Positions 1 to 50,700 of a stretch of DNA of 55,442 bases are shown in pieces. Below the pieces are notes generated by a model. That model was not told the DNA's origin and did not search any database. It saw only the letters and a list, made by a program, of their open reading frames with translations. Every line of letters begins with the position of its first letter. Positions within the stretch are counted from its first letter, which is position 1. The DNA comes from Actinomadura spongiicola (GTDB lineage Bacteria; Actinomycetota; Actinomycetes; Streptosporangiales; Streptosporangiaceae): positions 1-55,442 of the forward strand of contig NZ_QVNQ01000017.1 in NCBI RefSeq assembly GCF_003432485.1, given 5' to 3'. A program made the position numbers and the translations under genes.

Positions 1-13119
<13,119 letters not shown>

Positions 13120-13126
13120 GGGAGTT

Positions 13127-13130
13127 CTCC

Positions 13131-13132
<2 letters not shown>
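13127..13132 (-). promoter_or_regulatory. Shine-Dalgarno of PKS-E
   Basis: GAGGAG on the minus strand, 7 nt before the ATG at 13119. It overlaps the TGA stop of PKS-D (13133-13131), which fixes the PKS-E start and suggests translational coupling. Confidence 0.8.
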
Positions 13133-31304
<18,172 letters not shown>

Positions 31305-31356
31305 CCTGCCATTTTGTGCGGAGCTACTTAAGCACCCCTTTGCGACCGCTAAAGCG

Positions 31357-31581
31357 CTATTCGGCGGCGTCGAACGAAATTGCGGAGGACGGGCAGAGAT
31401 AAATGGCTTCGCGGATTTGGTCGTGGGTTTCCGTGGGGGGATCGGGCCGCAGGACGACGACGGTGCCGTCGTCGTCCTGGTCGAAGACGTCCGGTGCGCT
31501 GCGCGCGCACTGCCCCGCGCCGAGGCAGCGGTCCGGGTCGGCGGAGATCCGCGGCGGCCCGCCGCCGTCGCCCGCGCTCAC
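31357..31581 (-). CDS. [3Fe-4S]-type ferredoxin, P450 redox partner, 74 aa
   Basis: Small acidic electron carrier expected to pass electrons from a ferredoxin reductase to the adjacent P450. It shows a C-x5-C motif (Cys19 in CLGAGQC to Cys25) and a C-terminal Cys63-Pro, the three-cysteine pattern of [3Fe-4S] ferredoxins found beside actinobacterial P450s. Length is typical for the family. The start is the GTG at 31581, which overlaps the P450 stop (GTGA), so the pair is translationally coupled. An upstream in-frame reading to 31737 would run back through the P450 gene and is rejected. No ferredoxin reductase gene is in the window. Confidence 0.92.
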   Translation of the reverse strand: MSAGDGGGPPRISADPDRCLGAGQCARSAPDVFDQDDDGTVVVLRPDPPTETHDQIREAIYLCPSSAISFDAAE

Positions 31582-32788
31582 CAGGTCACCGGAAGCTCGA
31601 AGACGCCCTGCGCGCCGCCCGCCGGTTTGATCTCCAGCTCCTCGACCGGGACGGCCAGCCGCAGGGTCGGGAGCCGCTCGAACAGCCGGGAGAAGACGAT
31701 CTCCAGTTCGAGGCGCGCGAGGTGCTGGCCCAGGCACTGGTGCACCCCGTACCCGAACGTGTTGTGGTGCCGGACCGGTGAGCGCCGGACGTCGAACCGG
31801 TCCGGGTCCGCGAACGCCGCCGCGTCCCGGTTGATCGCGGCGTTCGGCAGGATCACGCCGTCCCCGGCCCGGATGACATGCCCCGCGATCTCGATGTCGG
31901 CGGTCGCGACACGGCTCATCGTGTCGGCCACCGCCGTGTACCGCAGCAGCTCGTCCACCGCCCCGGAGATCAGCTCCGGGTCGGCGCGCAGGGCGTCCAG
32001 CTCGGCGGGATGCCGCAGCAGCGTCACCGTCCCCAACGCGATCATGTTGGCGGTGTTCTCGTGCCCGGCCAGCAGCAGCACGATCGACGTGAGGATGATC
32101 TCCTCACGGGTCAGGTTCCCGGGCCGCAGCTGCGACTCGATCAGCTCGTCGAGCAGACCGTCGCCGGGATCCTCCTCCTTGGACTTCACCAGCCCGTCGA
32201 GGTAGCCGAACAGCTCGCCGAGCGCCGCCATGGCGTCCGTGCGGTCGTTGGCGGAGATCGCGATCCGCCGCGTCTGCCGCTCGAAGAACTCGTGGTCGTC
32301 GTAGGGGACGCCGAGCAGCGCGCAGATCACCATCGACGGCACCGGAACCGCGAACTCGCTCACCAGGTCGAGCGGTGGCCGCCGCGCGGTGATGCCGTCC
32401 AGCAGCTCGTCCACGACCCGCTCGATCGTGGGCCGCAGCGCGTTGATCTTGCGCAGGGTGAAGCTCGGAATGAGCATCCGCCGGTGCACGTCGTGCTCGG
32501 GCGGGTCCATCGTCACGATGGTCCGCTGCCGGGTGGTCGCCGCGCGGGCCTGGCTGAGGAACGGGAAGTCGGGGTTCTGCGTGTCGGCGGAGATGCGGGA
32601 GTCGACGAGCAGCGAACGCGCCTCGGCGTGCCCCGTCACCACCCACGCGGTCCGCCCGTCGAACAGCGTGATCTTCGACAGCGGGCCCCTCTCCCTGAGT
32701 TCGGCGTAGCCCGGCGGCGGCTCGTACGGGCAGGTCCGCTCCTGCGGGAACGCGGGGGCGTCCAACGCCGCCCCGGTCTCTTCGTTGA

Positions 32789-32792
<4 letters not shown>
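31578..32792 (-). CDS. Cytochrome P450 monooxygenase, 404 aa
   Basis: Soluble bacterial class I P450, probably a tailoring hydroxylase or epoxidase for the polyketide. Motifs: I-helix AGHENT (Glu245, Asn246, Thr247), K-helix ExxR in DELLRY, and the heme loop FGYGVHQCLG with thiolate ligand Cys353. Length is typical. The I-helix position that usually holds the proton-relay Thr is Asn246, as in P450cin. The ATG at 32792 overlaps the PKS-C stop (ATGA), and the stop overlaps the ferredoxin GTG, so the three genes are coupled. A longer in-frame reading beginning upstream translates PKS-C out of frame and is not used. The substrate and oxidation site are unknown. Confidence 0.96.
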
Positions 32793-42361
<9,569 letters not shown>

Positions 42362-42372
42362 CGCGATCAGCA

Positions 42373-42377
42373 CTCCT
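42373..42377 (-). promoter_or_regulatory. Shine-Dalgarno deciding the PKS-C start
   Basis: AGGAG on the minus strand, 11 nt upstream of the ATG at 42361. It overlaps the alternative GTG at 42373-42371, which therefore cannot be the start served by this site. Confidence 0.65.
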
Positions 42378-45300
42378 AAGGCGTTCCGAGCTCGTTGTCG
42401 ATGAAGTCGAAGATCTCCTCGCCGGTCGCCGCCCGGAGCCGTTCGGCGACGTCCACGCCCGGCTCCGGGACGTCCGCGCCGTGCTCGGTCCCGTTCACGA
42501 GCCGCCGCACGAGGTCCTGGAGGCGTGACGCCACCTCGGCCCGGGTCGCCGGGTCGCCCTCGCCGCCGGCGATCGCGTCGGACAGGAGGTCGAGCCCGGC
42601 GAGCAGCGGCGAGGCGGCGCCGGTCGCCGCCGCGAGTTCGTCGCGTAGCCGTTCGGCGAGGGCGATCGGGTTGGGATGGTCGAAGACCAGCGTGGCGGGG
42701 AGTTGAAGCCCGGTCGCCGTGCCGAGCTGGTTGCGGAGCTGCACGGCGGCGAGCGAGTCGAAGCCCATCTCCTTGAACGGCTGCGTCGCCGTGACCGCGC
42801 CGGGCGTGTCATGACCGAGGACCATGGCGACGTTGGCGCGGACGAGATCGAGCAGCAGGCGCTGCTGTTCGGGCACCGGCCGTCCCGCCAGGCGCCGCGC
42901 CCACGCGGCCGTCCCGTCCCCCGCCGATCGCGCCGCCCGGCGCCTGCCGCCGCGCACGAGCCGCCCCAGCACGGCGGGCAGCATCCCGATCTCCTGCTGC
43001 GCACGCAGCGCCGGCCCGTTCAGACGCGCGGGGACGACGACCGGCAGGCCCGTGGAAAGCGCCGCGTCGAACAGCGCGAGTCCCTCCTCCGACGTGAGGG
43101 GGGTGACGCCCGTCCGGCGAATCCGGGCCAGACCGGCCTGGTCGAGCCGCGCGCTCATGCCGCCGTCCCCGTCCCAGGGGCCCCAGGCGATGGATGTGGC
43201 GGGGAGACCGTTGGAGTGGCGGTGGTGGGCTAGCGCGTCGAGGTAGGTGTTCGCCGCGGCGTAGTTGCCCTGCCCGGGAGCGCCGATGATGCCCGACAGC
43301 GAGGAGTACAGGACGAACGCGGCCAGGTCGTGGTCTCGGGTGAGGTGGTGCAGGTTCCACGCGGCGGCGACCTTGGGGCGCAGGACCGTGGCGAGCTGCC
43401 CCGGGGACATCTCGGTGATCACACCGTCGTCCAGGACACCGGCGGCGTGCACGACGGCGGTCAGACGATGCCCGCCGATCACCCGGGCGAGCGCGTCGCG
43501 GTCGGCCGCGTCGCACGCGGCGACGGTGACCTCCGCCCCGGACGCGGTGAGCTCGGCGGTGAGGTCGGCGACCCCCGGGGCGTCCGTTCCGCGGCGGCTG
43601 GTGAGCAGGAGCCGCCGGACGCCGTGCCGGGCGACCAGATGGCGGGCCAGGAGCGAACCGAGCCCGCCCGTCCCACCGGTGATCAGCACGGTTCCGTCCG
43701 GATCGAGGGGACGGGTTCCGGCCGCGGCCGTCGACGCCGGGACCGGCACGAGCCGCGGCGCCCAGAACAGGCCCGCGCGGACGGCGAGCTGCGGCTCCGC
43801 ACAGGCCAGCGCCCTCGCGACCGGCGAACCGGTCGCCGCGTCGGCGTCAACGAGATCGAGCAGCGAAACCCGGTTCGCGTGCTCGTTCTGCGCGGACCGG
43901 ACCAGACCCCAGACCGGCGCGGCCGCGAGATCACGGATCCCGTCGCCGTCGCCGTCGCGGGCGGCGACCGCGCCCGAGGTCAGGACGACCAGCCGCGCGT
44001 CCGCGAGCCGCTCATCCGCGAGCCAGGAACGCAACAGCGTGAGCGTCTCGACGAGACGCGTCTCGGCGGCGCCCGACGCTTCCGATGCCGGGGCGACACG
44101 GTGGATCACGATCCGCGGAGCCGGCTCACCGGCGTCGAGCGCCGCGCGCAACTTCTCCAAGTCGTCGTAGGCCGTACCGGGCAGATCGGGCAACGGCTCA
44201 CCCAAGACCGCGAACGGCCCCTCCACCGGTTCGTCCGGGGGTGTCACCTCGATCCAGTCGAGGTGGTACAGCGAATCCAGCGAGCCGTGGGTCTCCCTCT
44301 GCCGCTCCTCCGGCAACGGCGCCACCGTCAGCGATTCGACCGTCAGGACCGGTGCCCCCGCCGCGTCCAGCGCGGTGAACCGGAACCGGTCCTCGCCTAC
44401 GGGCGAGAGGCTTGCGCGGAGCATGTCCGCCCCGACGGCGTGCAGGCGTACCCCCGTCCAGACGGACGGCCAACGCGTCCGGTGCTCCTCGTCCTCGTCC
44501 TCGTCGAGGAGCAGTGGCTTGATCGCCGCATCGAGGAGAGCGGGGTGCAGACCGAACCCCTCCGCCCTGACCCCGTCGGGCAGCCGGACCTCGCCGAGAG
44601 GCTCACCATCGGTGCTCGGGGGTGTGGCGGAGCTGTCGGATCCGGGGGACAGGGTGGCGGTGGCGTGGTGGATCCACGGACCTTCGTCGTCTCCCGCTTT
44701 CCGGGAATGCACGGTGAGCGTCCGACCGCCGTCCGTCTCGGGCCTCCCGGTGAGAAGCTGAACTACTACGGCACCGGAATCCGGAAGCGCGAACGGACTC
44801 TGTAGGACGAGTTCGTCGACGACCTCGAACCCCAGATGATCGGCGACGTACAGCACCAGTTCGACCAGCACGGTTTCGGTCGTCTCCGCCAACCACGGAT
44901 GGGTGTGCTTCGACAACCGCGCGGTGAACAACTCGCGCTTGTCGTCGGCGAGTTCCGCCCCGGCCCCCAACAATGGATGTCCGACATCTCTCATCCCCAG
45001 CCCACCGGGATCACCGGCCTGAGCGGCCACGGCCCAGTAACGCTGACGTTGGAAGGGATAAGTGGGGAGGTCGATGGTCGGGGCGTTGGGGAGGACGGTG
45101 TTCCAGTCGACAGCGACGCCTTGGGTGTGTGCGGTGGCCAGGGCGGTGACGGCGGTTTCGGCTTCTGGTTGGTTGCGGCGCAGGAGCGGGATGCCTGGCT
45201 CGTTGGTGAGTGCGGACAGGACCGCGTCCGGGCCCAACTCCACATAGGTGGTGACGTCGTGTTCGGTGAGGGTGGTGGTGCCGGTGTGGAAGTTGACGGG

Positions 45301-47685
45301 TTCGCGGATGAGGCGTGTCCAGTAGTCGGGTGAGGTGAGTTGTTCGGTGGTGGCGATAATTCCGGTGAGGTTGGACACGATCGGGATCGTGGGCGGCCGG
45401 TATTGCACGCTTTCGGCCACGGTTTGGAACTGGTCCAGGATCGGGTCCATGTGGGGTGAGTGGAATGCGTGGCTGACGGTCAGGTTTCGGGTCTTGCGTC
45501 CTTGTTCGGCGAACCGTGCGGCCAGTTCGTGGACGGCGTCGCGGTCGCCGGAGATGACCGTGGAGTGGGCGCCGTTGATGGCCGCGATGGCGACTCCGTC
45601 ACCCAGGTGCGGAGTGACTTCGTCGGGGGTGGCTTGGATGGCGGTCATGGCGCCGGTGGCGGGTAGCTCTTGCATGAGTTGGGCGCGGGTGGTGACCAGC
45701 CGTGCGGCGTCTTCCAGGGTCAGGACGCCTGCGGTGTGGGCGGCGGTGAGTTCGCCGATGGAGTGTCCGAGTAGGTAGTGCGGGGTGATGCCCCAACGCG
45801 AGAGGAGCCGGAACAGCGCGGTTTCGAGCGCGAACAGTGCGGGTTGGGTGTACTGGGTCTGGTGCAGCCGCTCATCATCGGGATCGGTCGCCCACATGAT
45901 GTCCTGCAAGGGCAGGTCGAAGGCGGAGCACGCTTCGTCGAAGGCGTCGGCGAAGGCGGGAAAGTTGTCGTGAAGTTCGCGGCCCATTCCTAGGCGTTGG
46001 GCGCCTTGGCCAGTGAACAGGAACGCGGTCTTCCCGGTCCGCGTGCTGCCCTGGACGAGGTTGTTGGTGAGGGCGCGGCGGAGGTCGTCGATCGTGGTGC
46101 CGATGGCGGCGGCGCGGTGGTCGAAGTGGGTGCGGGTGGTGGCCAGTGTGCGCGCGACTTCCGCGGGGCTCAGCTCGGGATTGGCTTCGATCAGGTCCAG
46201 CAGTTGGGCGGCCTGGGCGTGTAGGGCTGGTTCGGTTTTCGCGGAGATCACCCAGGGCACGGGCGCAGTGATCGCCTCGGCGGGTTCGGTGGGTTTTGGG
46301 GTTGGGGGTTGTTCGAGGATGATGTGGGCGTTGGTGCCGCTGATTCCGAACGAGGACACTCCGGCTCGGCGGGGATGGCCATTCTCGGGCCAGGGAGTGG
46401 GCTCGGTGAGGAGCGAGACCGCGCCCTGCGTCCAGTCCACGTGCGGGGTGGGTTCGTCCACGTGCAAGGTCTGCGGCAAGACGCCGTGCCGCATGGCCTC
46501 GATCACCTTGATGACTCCGGCGACACCTGCGGCGGCTTGGGTGTGTCCAATGTTGGATTTGATCGAGCCCAGCCACAAGGGACGGTCCTCGGGACGACCC
46601 TGCCCGTAGGTGTTGATTAGCGCCTGGGCCTCGATCGGATCGCCCAGAGTCGTACCCGTCCCATGGGCTTCGACCGCGTCGACTTCGTGCGGGGCCAGCC
46701 GGGCGGCGGCCAAAGCCTGGTGGATGACGCGTTCCTGGGACGGGCCGTTGGGCGCGGTCAGCCCGTTGGAGGCGCCGTCCTGGTTTACGGCGCTGCCTCG
46801 AATGACGGCGTGGATGCGGTGGCCGTTGCGTTCGGCGTCCGACAACCGTTCCAGCAGGACGAGCCCAACACCGTCAGAGAAGCCGGTGCCGTCGGCGGCC
46901 CCGGCGAACGACTTGCAGCGGCCGTCGGGAGCGAGCCCCCGCTGACGACTGAACTCGACGTACAGGCTGGGGGTGGCGGCGACCTCGACCCCTCCGGCCA
47001 ACGCGAGGTGGCAGTCGCCGTCGCGCAGGGCCTGCGCGGCCAGGTGCATCGCCACCAGCGACGACGAACACGCGGTTCCGACAGTGACGGCCGGGCCTTG
47101 AAACCCCAGGTTGTAGGCGACTCGACCGGCGATGACCGCTGGGAGGTTACCGGTGCCCAGGTAGCCTTCCACCTCTTCGAGGAGGCCGGTCAGGAGGACC
47201 GCGTAGTCCTGGTCGCTGGTGCCCACGTAGACGCCGGTGTCGCTGCCTCGAAGAGAGTCCGGGGCGATACCCGACCGCTCGAACGTCTCCCAGGCGGTTT
47301 CGAGGAGAAGCCGCTGCTGCGGGTCCATCGCGAGGGCTTCCCGTGGCGAGATCCCGAAGAACGCGGCGTCGAACTGGTCGGCGTCGTGAATGAACCCGCC
47401 CTTGAGGCTGTAGGTCCTGCCGGGCCGGTCCGGGTCCGGGTCGTACAGTGCGTCCAGGTCCCAGCCACGGTTGTCGGGGAAGTCGCTGATCGCGTCGACG
47501 CCTTCGGAGACCAGCCGCCACAGATCGTCCGGGGAACGCACGTCACCCGGATACCGGCATCCCATGCCCACGATCGCGATCGGTTCGGCACCGGCGGACT
47601 CCACCTCGACGAGGCGTTTGCGTGTCTGTCTGAGCTCGGACGTCACACGCTTCAGGTAGTCCCGGAGCTTTTCTTCGTTCGTCAT
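42376..47685 (-). CDS. Single-module type I PKS (PKS-B): KS-AT(malonyl)-dead DH-KR-ACP, 1769 aa
   Basis: The N-terminal class 1a docking coiled coil (TNEEKLRDYLKRVTSELRQ) is followed by a KS with Cys206; the residue usually Asp in DTACSSS is Gly here. AT Ser642 with HAFH at 739-742 (malonyl). The DH region has lost the HxxxGxxxxP histidine (HPWLAETTETVLVEL) and the YGP segment, so dehydration is not expected, although HPALLDAA remains. KR is B-type (LDD) with the nucleotide motif near 1335 and Tyr1475. ACP Ser1644. The tail ends in a class 1a C-terminal docking domain (EEIFDFIDNELG). Predicted output is a beta-hydroxy unit. The start is the ATG at 47685, 27 bp after PKS-A, with a weak AAGGG upstream. 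Confidence 0.97.
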   Translation of the reverse strand: MTNEEKLRDYLKRVTSELRQTRKRLVEVESAGAEPIAIVGMGCRYPGDVRSPDDLWRLVSEGVDAISDFPDNRGWDLDALYDPDPDRPGRTYSLKGGFIHDADQFDAAFFGISPREALAMDPQQRLLLETAWETFERSGIAPDSLRGSDTGVYVGTSDQDYAVLLTGLLEEVEGYLGTGNLPAVIAGRVAYNLGFQGPAVTVGTACSSSLVAMHLAAQALRDGDCHLALAGGVEVAATPSLYVEFSRQRGLAPDGRCKSFAGAADGTGFSDGVGLVLLERLSDAERNGHRIHAVIRGSAVNQDGASNGLTAPNGPSQERVIHQALAAARLAPHEVDAVEAHGTGTTLGDPIEAQALINTYGQGRPEDRPLWLGSIKSNIGHTQAAAGVAGVIKVIEAMRHGVLPQTLHVDEPTPHVDWTQGAVSLLTEPTPWPENGHPRRAGVSSFGISGTNAHIILEQPPTPKPTEPAEAITAPVPWVISAKTEPALHAQAAQLLDLIEANPELSPAEVARTLATTRTHFDHRAAAIGTTIDDLRRALTNNLVQGSTRTGKTAFLFTGQGAQRLGMGRELHDNFPAFADAFDEACSAFDLPLQDIMWATDPDDERLHQTQYTQPALFALETALFRLLSRWGITPHYLLGHSIGELTAAHTAGVLTLEDAARLVTTRAQLMQELPATGAMTAIQATPDEVTPHLGDGVAIAAINGAHSTVISGDRDAVHELAARFAEQGRKTRNLTVSHAFHSPHMDPILDQFQTVAESVQYRPPTIPIVSNLTGIIATTEQLTSPDYWTRLIREPVNFHTGTTTLTEHDVTTYVELGPDAVLSALTNEPGIPLLRRNQPEAETAVTALATAHTQGVAVDWNTVLPNAPTIDLPTYPFQRQRYWAVAAQAGDPGGLGMRDVGHPLLGAGAELADDKRELFTARLSKHTHPWLAETTETVLVELVLYVADHLGFEVVDELVLQSPFALPDSGAVVVQLLTGRPETDGGRTLTVHSRKAGDDEGPWIHHATATLSPGSDSSATPPSTDGEPLGEVRLPDGVRAEGFGLHPALLDAAIKPLLLDEDEDEEHRTRWPSVWTGVRLHAVGADMLRASLSPVGEDRFRFTALDAAGAPVLTVESLTVAPLPEERQRETHGSLDSLYHLDWIEVTPPDEPVEGPFAVLGEPLPDLPGTAYDDLEKLRAALDAGEPAPRIVIHRVAPASEASGAAETRLVETLTLLRSWLADERLADARLVVLTSGAVAARDGDGDGIRDLAAAPVWGLVRSAQNEHANRVSLLDLVDADAATGSPVARALACAEPQLAVRAGLFWAPRLVPVPASTAAAGTRPLDPDGTVLITGGTGGLGSLLARHLVARHGVRRLLLTSRRGTDAPGVADLTAELTASGAEVTVAACDAADRDALARVIGGHRLTAVVHAAGVLDDGVITEMSPGQLATVLRPKVAAAWNLHHLTRDHDLAAFVLYSSLSGIIGAPGQGNYAAANTYLDALAHHRHSNGLPATSIAWGPWDGDGGMSARLDQAGLARIRRTGVTPLTSEEGLALFDAALSTGLPVVVPARLNGPALRAQQEIGMLPAVLGRLVRGGRRRAARSAGDGTAAWARRLAGRPVPEQQRLLLDLVRANVAMVLGHDTPGAVTATQPFKEMGFDSLAAVQLRNQLGTATGLQLPATLVFDHPNPIALAERLRDELAAATGAASPLLAGLDLLSDAIAGGEGDPATRAEVASRLQDLVRRLVNGTEHGADVPEPGVDVAERLRAATGEEIFDFIDNELGTP
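45055..46955 (-). repeat. Malonyl AT/KS exchange block, copy in PKS-B
   Basis: Same block. The AT part resembles the M3 and PKS-A copies; the KS part resembles M2, so different parts have different closest relatives. Confidence 0.8.
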
Positions 47686-47712
47686 GCGACGTAGGCACCC
47701 TTGGAAGTCGGA

Positions 47713-50700
47713 TCAGGAGATTCCGAGTTCGTCCTCGATAACGCTGAAGATCTCCTCATCGGAGGCCGAGGAGAGGTCATCGCCGAGTGCGTCATCGTCG
47801 GTCTCGGAAGGATCGCCGCTCCATTTCCGGAGCAGCGTTTGCAGACGTGCGGTGATCGTCGGTCGTGCCCTGTCGGCGACCTCGGCCGCGGTGAGCGCCG
47901 CCTCCAGTTGGTCTATTTCGGCGAGGAGGGCCGCCGCCGTGTCGGCCGCGCCCGGCGCGAGCCGGGCGAGCAGGTGATCGGCGAGAGTGTTCGGATTGGG
48001 GTGATCGAAAATGAGGGTCGCGGGGAGGCGCAGGCCGGTGGCGGCACCGAGCTGGTTGCGGAGTTCGACGGCGGCCAGCGAGTCGAAGCCGAGTTCCTTG
48101 AACGCGTGCTCGGGGTTGAGCGTGCCGGCCGTTTCGTGGCCCAGGACGGACGCGGCGTGCTCGCGGACGAGGTTCCGCAGCAGGTCCCGCTGTTCCGCTG
48201 CCGGAAGGCCGGTCAAACGCTGCCGGAGCGACTCGGAGGCGGCGGCCTGAGCGGCTTGCCTGCGCGCGGAGAACAATCCGTGCAGGACCGGGCTGAGCGT
48301 CCCCGCGGTGGCCTGCCGCCGGAGAGTCGCGTCATCGAGCCGGGCGGGCAGCAGCGTCGGACGGTCGAGCCGGAGGGCGGCGTCGAAGAGGTCGAGTCCC
48401 TGCTCGGCCGGGATCGGGGCCAGACCGGTCCGATGCAGCAGTGTCGCCTCGGCGTGGTCGAGGAACTGCGCCATCATCGTGGTCGCCTGCTCCCAGACAC
48501 CCCAGGCGAGAGAAGAGGCGGGCAGCCCCTGCGCGCGGCGATGGTGGGCGAGGGAGTCGAGGAAGGTGTTCGCGGCCGCGTAGTTGCCCTGACCCGCGTG
48601 CCCGAGCGTGCCCGCGACCGACGAGTACAGGACGAAGGCGGACAGGTCATGGTCGAGCGTGAGCCGGTGCAGGTTCCACGCCGCGTCGACCTTGGGACGC
48701 AGGGTGATGTCCAGGTGCTCCGGCGTCAACGAGCCGATCGTGGCGTCACGGAGAACCCCGGCCGTGTGGATGACCGCGGTGAGCCGCCGCCCCGCGAGGA
48801 CGTCGGCGAGCGCGTCGAGGTCGGCGGCGTCGCAGGCCGCGATGGTGACCTCCGCGCCCAGGCCCTTGAGTTCGGCTTCGAGTTCGGCGGCGCCTTCGGC
48901 GTCGGGACCGCGTCGGCTGGTGAGCAGAAGGCTCCGGGCGCCGTGCCGAGCGACCAGATGCCGCGCCAACAACGAGCCGAGGATTCCGGTCCCTCCGGTG
49001 ATCAGAACCGTCTTCTCCGGATCGAAGGCCGGACGGTCCGGGGCGTCGGGCGGGTCGACGCGCACGAGACGAGGCACGACGAGCCCCTCGGCACGGACCG
49101 CGAGCTGAGGTTCGTCACCGGCCAGTGCCTCGGGGATCCGTCCTTCGGCGCCTGCGGCGACGTCGATGATGACGATCCGGCCCGGGTTCTCACTCTGCGC
49201 GGAACGGGCGAGCCCCCACGCTGTGGCGGCGGCTGGATCGGTCACCTCCTCGGCCTCGGCGACGGCGACCGCGCCGGAGGTGACGACGGCAAGGCGTGTG
49301 TCCGCGAGCCGCTCGTCGGCGAGCCAGCCCTGAAGCACTGCGAGCAGATCCAGGGAGATCGTGCGGGCCGCGGCGGGCACGTCTTCTCCGGAGCCACGAC
49401 ACGGTACGACGATCACCTCTGGCGCGGACTCACCCTCGTCGAGCGCACGGCGAAGCGCGTCCAGATCCCCATGGACCGCGCCTGGTAGACCGGAGATCGC
49501 GTCCCCCAGCACGGCCCATGCAGGAGCGTCCGGCGGCTTCACCGAAGCCTTCGCCTCGTGCCACACGAGTTCGTAGAGCGGCCCAGATCCGGACTCGTGA
49601 AGCCTGAGATCCTCCGCGGTGACGGCTCGCAACGAGAGCGACTCGACGGTCAGGACCGGTGCACCGGCGGGGTCGACGAGCGTCAGGCCGCCTGCGGGGG
49701 AGAGCCGGGCCCGCACGGTCGTCGCACCGGTCGCATGAAGGCGTACGCCCTTCCAGATGTGGGGAAGCTCCGGCGCCCCGGAGCCATCCCCTGTGTCCCT
49801 GACGGCCATTTCGAGAAGAGCGGGGTGAATACCGAAGCCCTCCGTCGCCACGTCCGTGGGAAGCCCTACCTCGACTGAACGGCTCTCGTCGTCGATCTCC
49901 TGCGATTCGGCCGTTCGCGGTGTGAGGTGTGCTTGAGCAAGCCGCACCCATTCCGCACCGGCATCATCGGCGGGACGGGAGTAGAACGTGAGGGTCCGCC
50001 TTCCGTCGTCCTCGGCGGGTCCGAGAAAGAGCTGCAAGGCGGTCTCGCCCACGGTAGGGACGATCAGAGGAGAGTCGACCACGAGTTCGTCGACGTGATC
50101 GAGACCAAGCTGGTCCGCCGCGTGCAGAGCCAGCTCGACAAGAATGGACACCGGCGCCAGAAGAACGTCCTCGAAAGCGAAATCACTCAGCCACGGATAA
50201 GCGCGCTGAGAAAGCGTCGTGGTGAACAACACCCCTTGCCCATCGCCCAGGCCGATCGTGGCGCCCAGCATCGGATGATCGGCCGCACTGAGCCCCACCG
50301 CGATCACATCGGCACTGTCAAAGTCCGACGCGTCGAGCCAGTAGGTCTCCCTTTGAAAGGGGTAGGTGGGCAGGTCGATGGTCGGGGCATGGGGGAGGGC
50401 GGCGTCCCAGTCGACGGGGATGCCTTGGGTGTGTGCGGTGGCCAGGGCGGTGACGGCGGTTTCGGCTTCTGGTTGGTTGCGGCGTAGGAGCGGGATGCCG
50501 GGTTGGTCGGTAAGTGCGGACAGGACCGCGTCCGGGCCCAACTCCACATAGGTCGTGACGTCGTGTTCGGTGAGGGTGGTGGCGCCGGCGTGGAAGTTGA
50601 CGGGTTCGCGGATGAGGCGTGTCCAGTAGCCGGGTGAGGTGAGTTGCTCAGTGGTGGCGATGGTCCCGGTCAGGTTGGACACGATCGGGATCGTGGGCGG

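Noticed and set aside
31305..31356. Possible separate promoter for PKS-D in the 52-bp gap
   Set aside because: No -35/-10 pair is visible and the gap is too short to argue for more than read-through from the ferredoxin gene.
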